Positions 44,823 through 53,492 of a stretch of 64,000 nt of DNA are shown in pieces (the stretch's first letter is position 1; each line of letters opens with the position of its first letter). This stretch comes from Paraburkholderia fungorum (GTDB taxonomy: Bacteria; Pseudomonadota; Gammaproteobacteria; Burkholderiales; Burkholderiaceae). The DNA lies in NCBI RefSeq assembly GCF_003610895.1, contig NZ_MCAS01000034.1, positions 124,001-188,000 of the forward strand, written 5' to 3'. Below the pieces are notes generated by a model that saw only the letters and a list, made by a program, of their open reading frames with translations, ran no database searches and was not told the DNA's origin. The position numbers and the translations under genes are program-made.

Positions 44823-46049
44823 ATGAGTCGTGGACCTGGTTCTGGACGCCCGTCGTCCGCTCTGCTGCGCATCCTGTTTCTGGCGATCGGGGTAAGCGCC
44901 GTGCTCGTTGGCAAGTCGGGATTTGCGGCGGAGACCCTCCGGCCCGATGTCGCGAGGCCATTGCAGACCGCGCGTGCGTTATACCAGGCGCAGCGCTACA
45001 GGGATGCGCTGGCGAGCGTGGCGCAGGCAGAGGCCGTGCCTGGAAAATCGCAGTATGAGAGCGATCTCGTTGCGCAGATGGGCGGCGCGGCAGCCGTTGC
45101 CGCCGGCGACCTCACGGTGGCCGCGCGCGATTATGGACTTCTGATCCAGGGCGGCCGCCAGCCAGTCGCGGAACAGCAGAAGATGATGGCGGCCCTGGCG
45201 AGTCTCGCCTATCAGCAGGGAAACTACGCGCAGGCCGTGCAATGGGGGCAGCGTTATCAGAGCACGGGGGCGGGCGATCCGCATATGAAAACGCTGCTCG
45301 CGCAGTCTTACTACATGGCGGGCAACGCCGGTGCGGCGGAAAAAGTCCTGCGGCCTGCCGTGGATGCGGAGATGCGCGCCGGGCGTGCGCCTGACGCTGA
45401 CGCGTTGAAACTGCTGGCGAGTTGCTATCAGAAGCAGGGCGACAACGCCGGCTATGCCGCCGTGCTGGAGCAACTCGTCAAATATTATCCGACGCCGGCT
45501 TACTGGGGCGAGTTGCTCGACCGCTTGCAGGCCGATCCAAAATTCGCGGGAGGATTCGAACTCGATGTCTATCGTCTCAAGCGAGCCACCAACAATCTTG
45601 GTAGCGCAAGCGACTACATCGAGATGGCGCAGCTCGCGATTCTCGCAGGGCATGGCGCGGAGGCATTGAGTGTGGTGAACCAGGGGTTCAATTCCGGCGT
45701 GCTGGGCAAAGGCCCGGATGCGGGACGCGGCGAGCGGCTCAGGAACCTCGCCACCAAAGCGGCAACTCAGCCGCAGCCGGCCGCCACGGCAGGCAACGGC
45801 GCTGCGTTGGTCGAAACCGGCTTCAACGAGGCGCTCTCGGGAAAGAGCCAGCACGGCATAGCCGCAATCGAGACGGGCCTCGCGAAAGGCGGCCTTGCGG
45901 ATCCGAATGAAGCACGCTTGCATCTTGGCATTGCTTACTACCTGGCCGGTCAAAAGGGCAAAGCGCTGAATGCATTTGACGCTGTCGCCGGCAACGGCGA
46001 AGCAGCCACACTGGCACGGCTGTGGAAGCTCGCAACGCGCAGCACGTGA
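44823..46049 (+). CDS. Periplasmic TPR-repeat protein of the TonB operon
   Basis: A 408-residue protein from the ATG at 44823, behind GGAGTAGGTGG. A signal peptide or anchor is at about 12-32 (LRILFLAIGVSAVLVGKSGF). Helical repeats follow: LQTARALYQAQRYRDALASV, LASLAYQQGNYAQAVQWGQR, LLAQSYYMAGNAGAAEKVL and HLGIAYYLAGQKGKALNAFD. It is therefore a secreted or membrane-anchored TPR scaffold. It lies between exbD2 and the second M81 gene, so it probably supports the TonB complex or substrate handling; no enzymatic motif is seen. Confidence 0.85.
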   Translation: MSRGPGSGRPSSALLRILFLAIGVSAVLVGKSGFAAETLRPDVARPLQTARALYQAQRYRDALASVAQAEAVPGKSQYESDLVAQMGGAAAVAAGDLTVAARDYGLLIQGGRQPVAEQQKMMAALASLAYQQGNYAQAVQWGQRYQSTGAGDPHMKTLLAQSYYMAGNAGAAEKVLRPAVDAEMRAGRAPDADALKLLASCYQKQGDNAGYAAVLEQLVKYYPTPAYWGELLDRLQADPKFAGGFELDVYRLKRATNNLGSASDYIEMAQLAILAGHGAEALSVVNQGFNSGVLGKGPDAGRGERLRNLATKAATQPQPAATAGNGAALVETGFNEALSGKSQHGIAAIETGLAKGGLADPNEARLHLGIAYYLAGQKGKALNAFDAVAGNGEAATLARLWKLATRST

Positions 46050-46072
46050 ACCCAAATACGAAAAAGACCTCT

Positions 46073-47590
46073 ATGCACAATGCAAACGCAACCCTGAGAT
46101 TTGTCGTCGCCGGAATCTGCCACGAGACCAATACCTATGCGACGGAGTTCACGGGTTACACGCAGCTATCTGACTTTATGTGTGTCAGTGGCGATGAAGT
46201 TGAACCGGAGTACGCCGGCACCAATCGGTCGGTGGGCGGCTACATCGAAGCGGCCCACGCGTTGGGGATCGAACTGGTTTACTCGACACTGGCTTTCGCA
46301 TGGCCGTCGGGAACCATTGGCGCGGGTGTCTATGAACAGCTGAAGCAATCTGTGCTCGCCGGCATCAGGGACTCACTCCCGGTGGATGGCGTCTTGATGG
46401 CGCCGCACGGAGCAGGTGTGGTGGAGGGGATCGACGATCTGGAGGGCGACCTGCTTGCGGCGGTACGCGAACTGGTGGGCGACAGCGTACCCATCGCATC
46501 GGTCTACGATCTGCATGGGCAGATGACGGACGCGATGCGTATCTATGGCGACCTGACGCTGCCGTGCCGGCTCTATCCGCATACGGACCTCCTTCAACGC
46601 GGCGTCGAGGCGGTCGAACTGCTGGCTCAGACAGCCCGCGGCGCAATCAGACCGGTTACCGCCATGCATCGGTTGCCCATGCTGGGTATCGTCATGAGCA
46701 CGGATTCCGGTTTTCCTGCGGCGGACGTCAACGATTTGTGCTTGCGGATCGGTGAACGGCCGGGGGTGATCGACTGCTCCTGGTTCCATGGTTTTCCGTA
46801 CGCGGATATTCCCGCGCCGTGCCCCACGGTGGTGTGTACGACCGATGGCGACCTGGACCTGGCGCAGCGCTGCGCCGACGAAGTTGCGGACTGGATCTGG
46901 GCGAACCGGGAGGCGTTCAGGCCGAGAGTCCTGGCTCCTGAGGAAGGCGTCAGGCAGGCCCTTGCAGTGGAGTCAGGTCTGGTAGTGATCAACGAGAGCT
47001 CGGACAACCCGGGCGGCGGCGCGCCTGGCGATGCGACGTATTTGTTGCGGGCGCTTCTGGACGCGCAGCTTCCGCCCGAGACCGCGTGCTTCGTGGCAAT
47101 TCACGACCGGGAAGTCGCGCAACAGGCTGAGCGTGCCGGCGTCGGCGCAACGATAGAGGTCAAACTCGGCGGGAAGCTCGGCAAGATGCAAGGTGCCCCC
47201 ATCGTTGCGCAGGCGTATGTCAAAGCCGTTACCGATGGCCGCTTCACGAATCTTCCGGGCTCCATGCTCGAGGGTCTTCAGTTCGATCTCGGGACATCGT
47301 GCAGGCTCATCATCGAAGGCGTCGATGTCATCGTTATCTCGCGTCCTACGCAAACCTTCGACCACGCGTTGCTGCTGCTTCACGGCATCGACGTGAACAG
47401 CCGCAGGATCGTTGCGCTCAAAAGCTCCAATCATTTCCGGGCGGGATTCCAGGCACTGGCCTCCGCGATCATTACCGTCGATAGTCCGGGCCTGAGTTCA
47501 GCCGACGTCGCATCGTTCCCGCGTTCGCGTCTCGCCCAGGACCTTTGGCCACTCCGTGAAGACGTTGTGCGCGTGAGGCCCGAACTATGA
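46073..47590 (+). CDS. M81-family metallopeptidase (MlrC type), copy 2
   Basis: A 505-residue, more divergent M81 protein. It has HETNTYATEFT near residue 17, PHGAGV in place of LHGAM, VYDLHGQM, LYPHTDLL, WFHGFPYADIP and DNPGGGAPGDAT, so the metal-site framework is kept. Pairwise it is clearly more distant from copies 1 and 3 than they are from each other, which suggests a different peptide bond or substrate. It has no signal peptide. It sits in the TonB operon, and its stop overlaps the start of the PLP enzyme (ATGA). Confidence 0.88.
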   Translation: MHNANATLRFVVAGICHETNTYATEFTGYTQLSDFMCVSGDEVEPEYAGTNRSVGGYIEAAHALGIELVYSTLAFAWPSGTIGAGVYEQLKQSVLAGIRDSLPVDGVLMAPHGAGVVEGIDDLEGDLLAAVRELVGDSVPIASVYDLHGQMTDAMRIYGDLTLPCRLYPHTDLLQRGVEAVELLAQTARGAIRPVTAMHRLPMLGIVMSTDSGFPAADVNDLCLRIGERPGVIDCSWFHGFPYADIPAPCPTVVCTTDGDLDLAQRCADEVADWIWANREAFRPRVLAPEEGVRQALAVESGLVVINESSDNPGGGAPGDATYLLRALLDAQLPPETACFVAIHDREVAQQAERAGVGATIEVKLGGKLGKMQGAPIVAQAYVKAVTDGRFTNLPGSMLEGLQFDLGTSCRLIIEGVDVIVISRPTQTFDHALLLLHGIDVNSRRIVALKSSNHFRAGFQALASAIITVDSPGLSSADVASFPRSRLAQDLWPLREDVVRVRPEL

Positions 47591-48744
47591 GCAGCATTCA
47601 CAATATCCAGGTCCTGCCGGCAGCCAGTCCGGGGAATCCGATTACAAGCATCGATACACCTGCGCTACTGCTGGACGCCGACGCGTTCGAGCGCAATCTG
47701 GATGTCATGCAGGCACGAGCCGATGAGGCCGGTGTAGCGCTGCGTCCGCATGCCAAAGCGCACAAATGCCCGGCGATCGCGCTGGCGCAGATCCAGCGCG
47801 GGGCAGTCGGCATCTGCTGCCAGAAGGTCAGCGAGGCGTTGCCTTTCCTTCATGCCGGCGTCACGGATATTCATATCAGCAACGAAGTGATCGGATCGGC
47901 GAAGCTGGACCTGCTGGCGCGCATGGCGCTGCATGGGCGTTTCAGCGTTTGTGTCGACCACCCGGATCAGGTGGTGGCCTTAGCGGCGGCGACCGCCGGG
48001 CATGGCAGCCGTATTGATGTCTTTGTCGAAATCAACGTCGGCCAGAATCGCTGCGGCGTAGCCGACGCGAGGCAGGTGTTGCAATTGCTGGAAGTGATAT
48101 CCGCCCACGCTCAATTGACGTTCAAAGGCTTGCAGGCCTATCAGGGCGGTATCCAGCATATCCGCGACTATGGCGAGCGGCGTGACGCTTCGGCGCTTGC
48201 CGCGGCCCGCACTGAGGAGGTCGTCGACGCACTCCGCCGTGATGGTGTGGTCTGCGCGGTTGTCACCGGTGGCGGCAGCGGCAGCGTCGAGTTCGATCTT
48301 GCGAGTGGGGTCTATACCGAAGTGCAGCCCGGTTCTTACGCCTTCATGGATGGCGACTACGGTCGCAACGTTTATACCGACGCACTGCGCTTCGAGCACA
48401 GCCTGTTTCTCGCCACCTCGGTGATCAGCGTTGGCCATAGTGACGCCGGACAGGTCGTGGTGGTCGACGCGGGACTCAAGTCTCTCGCCGTCGATTCCGG
48501 TTTGCCGACGGTTTGGGGCGATGACGGCGCAAGCAGCACGTTGCACTATACGGTCGTCAATGACGAACATGGAAGTGTGCAGATGCTCAATCGCGACGTC
48601 GTCAAACCGGCGCTTGGCAGCCAGCTTCTGCTGGTGCCGGGCCATTGCGACCCGACGCTCAATCTGCATGACGAGATCGTTGTGTTTCGCGAGGAGCGCG
48701 TTGAGGTCATATGGCCGGTGAGTGCTCGCGGCCATAGCCGTTAG
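47587..48744 (+). CDS. PLP-dependent D-threonine aldolase / D-serine dehydratase-like enzyme
   Basis: A 385-residue fold-type III enzyme. The PLP lysine is K57 in LRPHAKAHK, with glycine-rich phosphate binding at VTGGGSGSVEF. Near the C-terminus the metal motif GHCDPTLNLHD places H353-C-D355. H-x-D is the metal pair of D-threonine aldolases, whereas eukaryotic D-serine dehydratases use H-x-C, so aldolase or D-3-hydroxyaspartate dehydratase activity is favoured. It would convert D-hydroxy-amino acids released from peptides. Its start overlaps the M81 gene. Confidence 0.88.
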   Translation: MSSIHNIQVLPAASPGNPITSIDTPALLLDADAFERNLDVMQARADEAGVALRPHAKAHKCPAIALAQIQRGAVGICCQKVSEALPFLHAGVTDIHISNEVIGSAKLDLLARMALHGRFSVCVDHPDQVVALAAATAGHGSRIDVFVEINVGQNRCGVADARQVLQLLEVISAHAQLTFKGLQAYQGGIQHIRDYGERRDASALAAARTEEVVDALRRDGVVCAVVTGGGSGSVEFDLASGVYTEVQPGSYAFMDGDYGRNVYTDALRFEHSLFLATSVISVGHSDAGQVVVVDAGLKSLAVDSGLPTVWGDDGASSTLHYTVVNDEHGSVQMLNRDVVKPALGSQLLLVPGHCDPTLNLHDEIVVFREERVEVIWPVSARGHSR

Positions 48745-48819
48745 ACTGGCGCCTTCGCCGGGCTTCTCGTACTGCCGGTTTGTCCGGATCGCGGGATCGC
48801 CGGTTTGCAAATGATGTGC

Positions 48820-48839
48820 CGTTGGAAATTGCTCCAACG
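48820..48839. promoter_or_regulatory. Inverted repeat ahead of D-aminopeptidase 2
   Basis: CGTTGGA-aattgc-TCCAACG has perfect 7-base arms and lies 51 bases before the start codon. It contains the TTGGAAA core seen at other promoters of the locus. Confidence 0.5.
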
Positions 48840-48889
48840 TACTACTAACTGTTGCGCCTCGATGGCGCTATGTCTTGTGGAGAGGCGTG

Positions 48890-50521
48890 ATGGTGGTTCA
48901 AGCGTTGAACGTGGATGTCGGTGCCCTTGACGGTATTTTCGCGCCTTTCAACCGCGGCGATGCGCCGGGCCTGGTGGTGGGCATTGCGCAGCACGGCAAG
49001 CTGCTGTACGGGCGCGGCTTCGGGCTCGCCAGCCTGGAGCATGCCGTGGCCAACACGCCGGGCACACGCCTGCGGATCGGCTCGATCAGCAAGCACTTCG
49101 CCAGTCTGTTGGCGCTATTGCTGGTCGAGGACGGCAAGCTCGATCTCGACGCGCCGATCCGAAGCTACATTCCCGAACTCACCGGCCCGGGCGGCGAGCC
49201 CACAGTCCGGCAACTCCTGATGCATCGCGGCGGTTCGCGCTGTTATCTGGACATTGGCTTTCTGTGCCGCGGGCTGGCGATTGCCCCGCTGGGCACCGCG
49301 CTGGCCACACAGGTTCGCCAGACGGGGCGTAATTTCGCGCCCGGCGACATGATGATCTACAACAACGGCGGCTATCACCTGGTGTCGATTGCGATCGAAA
49401 GGGTGGGCGGCGCGTCGTTCGAGGCGCAGTTGAAAGAGCGCCTGTTCGATCCTTTGGAGATGGTCGATACCGACTCGATCCCAAGCGACTACAGCATCAC
49501 GCCTGGCATTGCGACGATGCACACGCCGGCGCCTGGCGGCGGCTGGCGGCGTGGCCTGTTTCCTTCGGAGGAGAACCGCGGTGAGGGCGCCATTGTTTCG
49601 ACGGTCGACGACATGCTGCGCTGGACCGAGCATCTCCGTACGCGAGATCGGTTCGGCTCGCCCGCAACCTGGGCCGCGCTGACCGAGCTAGCCCCCTTTC
49701 CGGACGGAACCGTCGGCGCTTATGCACTGGGTTTGATGGTCCAGTCTTATCGGGGCGTGCGAATCGTGCACCACGCCGGCGGCGTGGTCGGCGGTTCGAG
49801 CCAGATGCTCACGGCGCCCGACCACGGGCTCGACATCGTGATCATGGCCAATGGCGCGCCCGCGTGCTATCCGGTGAAGCTGGCCGAGCAGGCGCTCGAT
49901 CTCATTCTCGCCGAACATCTGGGTGAGCGAACACCTACGATCCCGGCGGCCGACTACAAGGACTTGCTTGGCGACTGGTGGTCTGCGGACAACGGCATGA
50001 TCTATGGCCTCGTCGACGAAGAGGGTGTGCTGAAGCTGTCGCTGTGCAGCAGTCCGAAGGGGTTTCCGCTGGAGCACGGACTTGACGGCCGAGTGCTTGC
50101 ACGGGGCGTCGGCGCGGGCATGGGCGATGTCGAAATCGGGCTGGACGAAGCCGTGCGCGGCGATGGGCTGACAGTCAGGTTCGGCGGCCAATCCGCCGTC
50201 TATCGAAGGGTCGCGAAGGATATCGCGAGTACTGAAGCCTTCGCCGAAGCGGTCACGGGGCGGTACTACAGCGCCGACGCCGACTGCACAGCCGTTATCG
50301 CCCGCGACGGCGAACGCATCGTGCTTCGCTGCGGCGATGCATACGGACAAACCGAGAGCGAACTGATTTGTCTGGGCGAGACGCTTGCCTCTACTGCACC
50401 GTCTCTCTCAGGCTGGTCCTGCGCGTTGAGTTTTTCGAAGCAAGGCGGCCGAGTGAGTGGATTTCAGATCAACTCGGGGCGAACGCGGAATCTCTCGTTC
50501 GAGCGCAGGCACGCAGACTGA
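48890..50521 (+). CDS. D-aminopeptidase, S12 family (paralogue 2)
   Basis: A 543-residue protein from the ATG at 48890, behind TGTGGAGAGG. Catalytic motifs are S65-x-x-K68 (IGSISKHF), Y157-N-N159 (IYNNGGYH) and H295-A-G297 (HHAGGVVGG). Two C-terminal barrel domains follow (about 345-543). It is strongly similar along its length to the gene immediately downstream, so the pair is a recent tandem duplication; paralogue 1 is more distant. It is cytoplasmic and expected to remove N-terminal D-residues. Confidence 0.85.
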   Translation: MVVQALNVDVGALDGIFAPFNRGDAPGLVVGIAQHGKLLYGRGFGLASLEHAVANTPGTRLRIGSISKHFASLLALLLVEDGKLDLDAPIRSYIPELTGPGGEPTVRQLLMHRGGSRCYLDIGFLCRGLAIAPLGTALATQVRQTGRNFAPGDMMIYNNGGYHLVSIAIERVGGASFEAQLKERLFDPLEMVDTDSIPSDYSITPGIATMHTPAPGGGWRRGLFPSEENRGEGAIVSTVDDMLRWTEHLRTRDRFGSPATWAALTELAPFPDGTVGAYALGLMVQSYRGVRIVHHAGGVVGGSSQMLTAPDHGLDIVIMANGAPACYPVKLAEQALDLILAEHLGERTPTIPAADYKDLLGDWWSADNGMIYGLVDEEGVLKLSLCSSPKGFPLEHGLDGRVLARGVGAGMGDVEIGLDEAVRGDGLTVRFGGQSAVYRRVAKDIASTEAFAEAVTGRYYSADADCTAVIARDGERIVLRCGDAYGQTESELICLGETLASTAPSLSGWSCALSFSKQGGRVSGFQINSGRTRNLSFERRHAD

Positions 50522-50567
50522 GTCCCTGTTCGTGTGAGGCAACGTCCGAGTGCATTAATACCCGTTC

Positions 50568-50580
50568 TGGAAGAATTCCT
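50568..50580. promoter_or_regulatory. TGGAA / TTCC element ahead of D-aminopeptidase 3
   Basis: TGGAAGAATTCCT has GGAA and TTCC arms around GAA. It lies ahead of an AT-rich -10-like patch (about 50588-50605), about 70 bases before the next start codon. It resembles the locus element, though it is the weakest copy. Confidence 0.35.
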
Positions 50581-50651
50581 GAACCGGAATATATAGCCAT
50601 ATATTGCATGCAATCGCGCCGCTACGGCGGCCAATCTGTGGAGAAGCGCTA

Positions 50652-52280
50652 ATGGTAGGTCCAGAGTTGAACGCGGATGTCAGCAGTGCCCTTGACGGTA
50701 TTTTCGCGCCCTTCAATCGCGGCGATGCGCCGGGTCTGGTGGTGGGCATTGCGCAGCACGGCAAGCTGCTGTACCGGCGCGGCTTCGGGCTCGCCAGCCT
50801 GGAGCATGCCGTGGCCAACACGCCTGGCACGCGCATGCGGATTGCCTCGATCAGCAAGCACTTCACCGCTCTGCTGACCTTGCTGCTGGTCGAAGATGGC
50901 AAGCTCGATCTCGACGCGCCGATCCGAAACTACATTCCCGAACTCACCGGCCCGGGCGGCGAGCCTACGGTCCGGCAACTCCTTCTGCATCGCGGCGGCT
51001 CGCGCTGCTTTATAGACATTGGTCTTCTATGCCGTGGATTGGCCGTGCCGCCAGTCGGGACCGGACTCGCCACACAGGTTCGTCAGAAGGGCCGCAACTT
51101 CGCGCCTGGTGAGACGATGCTTTACAACAACGGCGGCTATCACCTCGTTTCGATCGCGATCGAAAGAGCGGGCGGTTCGTCGTTCGAGGCGCAGCTAAAA
51201 GAGCGTTTGTTCGATCCGTTGGGGATGTTCGATACCGACTCGATCCCAAGCGATTACAGCATCACGCCTGGCATTGCGACGATGCATACGCCGGCGCCTG
51301 GCGGCGGCTGGCGGCGCGGCCTGTTTCCTTCGGAAGAGAACCGCGGCGCGGGCGCCATCGTCTCGACGATCGACGACATGTTGCGCTGGACCGAACATCT
51401 CCGAACCCGAGACCGATTCGGCTCGCCCGCCACCTGGACCGCGCTGACCGAGCTGGTGCCCTTTCCGGACGGAACCGTCGGCGCGTATGCGCTGGGTCTG
51501 GTGGTCGAGCCCTATCGAGGCGTGCGTGTCGTGCATCACTCCGGCGGCGTGATCGGCGCGTCGAGCCAGATGCTCACGGCGCCCGACCACGGGCTCGACA
51601 TTGTGATCATGGCCAATGGTGCGCCTGGGTGCAGTCCGGTGAAACTGGCCGAGCAGGCACTCGATCTCATCCTCGCCGGGCACCTGGGAGACCGCACGCC
51701 GACGATCGCCGCGGCCGACTACAAGGATCTGCTTGGCGACTGGTGGTCTGCGGACACTGGCATGATCTATGGGTTGGTCGACGAAGAGGGCGTGCTGAAG
51801 CTGTCGATGTGCGGCGTATCGCAAGGGGTGCCGTTGCGGCACGCGCCCGACGGGCGGGCTATCTTGCCTGCCATAGGCATGGGCGAGGTTGAGCTTGGGC
51901 TGGACGATGCAATTCGGGGCGGCGAGTTGACGATCCGGTTCGGCGGACAATCCGCAGTCTATCGAAAGGTCAGCAGAGACACCGCCGACGTTGAAGCTTT
52001 CGTCGAAGCGGTCACGGGCCAGTACTACAGCGCCGACGCCGACTGCACAGCCATTATCGCCCGGGAGGGTGAACGCATTGTGCTTCGCTGCGGCGACGCC
52101 TACGGGCAAGCCGAAAGCGAGCTGATCTGTCTGGGCGAGACGCTTGCCTGTCTCGCGCCTTCCATGATGGGTTGGTCCGCCGCGTTCAGTTTCTCGAAGC
52201 AGGGCGGCCGAATGATCGGATTCCAGATCAATTTGCCGCGCACCAGGAATCTTTCGTTCGAGCGCAAACAGAGCGGCTGA
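50652..52280 (+). CDS. D-aminopeptidase, S12 family (paralogue 3)
   Basis: A 542-residue tandem duplicate of the preceding gene, behind TGTGGAGAAG. Catalytic motifs are S66-x-x-K69 (IASISKHF), Y158-N-N160 and H296-S-G298 (HHSGGVIGA). The differences from paralogue 2 cluster in the second barrel domain and around the His motif, which suggests shifted substrate preference. A strong terminator follows. Its own promoter region lies in the 130-base gap upstream. Confidence 0.85.
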   Translation: MVGPELNADVSSALDGIFAPFNRGDAPGLVVGIAQHGKLLYRRGFGLASLEHAVANTPGTRMRIASISKHFTALLTLLLVEDGKLDLDAPIRNYIPELTGPGGEPTVRQLLLHRGGSRCFIDIGLLCRGLAVPPVGTGLATQVRQKGRNFAPGETMLYNNGGYHLVSIAIERAGGSSFEAQLKERLFDPLGMFDTDSIPSDYSITPGIATMHTPAPGGGWRRGLFPSEENRGAGAIVSTIDDMLRWTEHLRTRDRFGSPATWTALTELVPFPDGTVGAYALGLVVEPYRGVRVVHHSGGVIGASSQMLTAPDHGLDIVIMANGAPGCSPVKLAEQALDLILAGHLGDRTPTIAAADYKDLLGDWWSADTGMIYGLVDEEGVLKLSMCGVSQGVPLRHAPDGRAILPAIGMGEVELGLDDAIRGGELTIRFGGQSAVYRKVSRDTADVEAFVEAVTGQYYSADADCTAIIAREGERIVLRCGDAYGQAESELICLGETLACLAPSMMGWSAAFSFSKQGGRMIGFQINLPRTRNLSFERKQSG

Positions 52281-52332
52281 ACGCTGACCAGCATCGGCTC
52301 GCATCAGGAACGTACAAGAAATCATGAATGCC

Positions 52333-52360
52333 AGTGACGGGACCAGAGCCCGTCACTTTT
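52333..52360 (+). terminator. Intrinsic terminator after D-aminopeptidase 3
   Basis: AGTGACGGG (52333-52341) and CCCGTCACT (52349-52357) form a 9-bp stem with a 7-base loop, followed by TTTTG. It is 52 bases after the stop. Confidence 0.75.
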
Positions 52361-52416
52361 GTTTCCCAGCACGACGGCGTCTGCGTTGTGCAGACCCTAA
52401 CCAATCATTGAGGTAG

Positions 52417-53358
52417 ATGAAGCGTATGACGCAAGTTCAGCCTGTTTCGATCCCCAATACCCGGAAAATCGATTTTGTTTCCGGGGTCAATGGCCATGAA
52501 TATTCGATCAGCGTGGCGTTGCCGTTGCTGCCGGCACCCGAACGCGGCTACCGGGTACTCTATGTGCTCGATGCGCACGCCTATTTCGCGAGCGCGACAG
52601 AAGCTGTGCGCGCCAATGTGCATGATGTGGTTGTCGTGGGTATCGGCTATCCCAACGACCCTGCTTTCATCAAGAAGGCCATTGAGCCGCTTGGGCCGTT
52701 GCCGGGATTGAATGAACTGACGTCGATGTCCTACGCCTTCGGGTTGAAGCGAATGTACGACCTCAGCTTGCCGGTCAGTGCCGAAGTCCTTGCGACGCAG
52801 CAGATACCGGGATTCAATCTGACTCCTGAACGGGTTGGCGGTCTCGACGATTTTCTTGCAACGATCGAAACGGAGGTCAAGCCTCGCATCGCGGAGATGG
52901 TCTCCATCGACCGCTCGAACCAGGCGATCTTCGGGCATTCGCTTGGCGGTCTGGCCGTTCTCCACGCGTTGTTCGTTGAACCGGGCGCTTTTCGAACCTT
53001 TATCGCAGCAAGTCCGTCGATCTGGTGGAGCGAGAAAGCGGTGCTGGCGAATGAGGAAAAATTTTCGGCGGCGGTGAGCGCCGGCACGGTCAGTCCACGG
53101 GTGCTCGTGACCATGGGTAGCGAGGAGGAGACGCCGACCCCTGTGCCGGCCGCACTCGCTATGGCTCAGGCCGAACTCGACGCTCGCGTTCGCAGCAACC
53201 GCATGGTCGGGAACGCGCGCGATCTCACCGCAAGATTGCAAGCCTTGCGCGGCTCGAACGGTTATCAGGTTGAAGACTACGCGGTCTTCGCCAAACAGGG
53301 GCATGGGCTTGCGCCCTGGCCGGCGCTCGGTCGCGCGATCGACTTCGCTTTTAATTGA
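52417..53358 (+). CDS. Enterochelin-esterase-like alpha/beta hydrolase
   Basis: A 313-residue protein; ATG 52417 or 52426 could be used, with TGAGG just upstream. It belongs to the putative-esterase (PF00756) group that includes Fes and IroE: YRVLYVLDAHAYFASATEAV, the nucleophile elbow IFGHSLGGLAVLHALF, then AASPSIWWSEKAVL and a late His in KQGHGLAPW. There is no signal peptide. Relatives hydrolyse ester or lactone bonds of cyclic siderophores. Within this locus it could open the lactone of a D-residue-containing depsipeptide. Confidence 0.87.
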   Translation: MKRMTQVQPVSIPNTRKIDFVSGVNGHEYSISVALPLLPAPERGYRVLYVLDAHAYFASATEAVRANVHDVVVVGIGYPNDPAFIKKAIEPLGPLPGLNELTSMSYAFGLKRMYDLSLPVSAEVLATQQIPGFNLTPERVGGLDDFLATIETEVKPRIAEMVSIDRSNQAIFGHSLGGLAVLHALFVEPGAFRTFIAASPSIWWSEKAVLANEEKFSAAVSAGTVSPRVLVTMGSEEETPTPVPAALAMAQAELDARVRSNRMVGNARDLTARLQALRGSNGYQVEDYAVFAKQGHGLAPWPALGRAIDFAFN

Positions 53359-53412
53359 GCGCAACAGGCAGTCGCCCAGTGGCGCGGCGGAGCACGGGAG
53401 CGCGCGGCTGAA

Positions 53413-53438
53413 ACGCGTCCGTGTCATACCGGACGCGT
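53413..53438. terminator. Hairpin between convergent esterase and dsdA genes
   Basis: ACGCGTCCG (53413-53421) and CGGACGCGT (53430-53438) form a perfect 9-bp stem with an 8-base loop. Confidence 0.6.
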
Positions 53439-53492
53439 CACTGGGCATTGCCTGAATACTTGAAGGGGGCGGCGCGAAAGTGGAGCGGCCCC

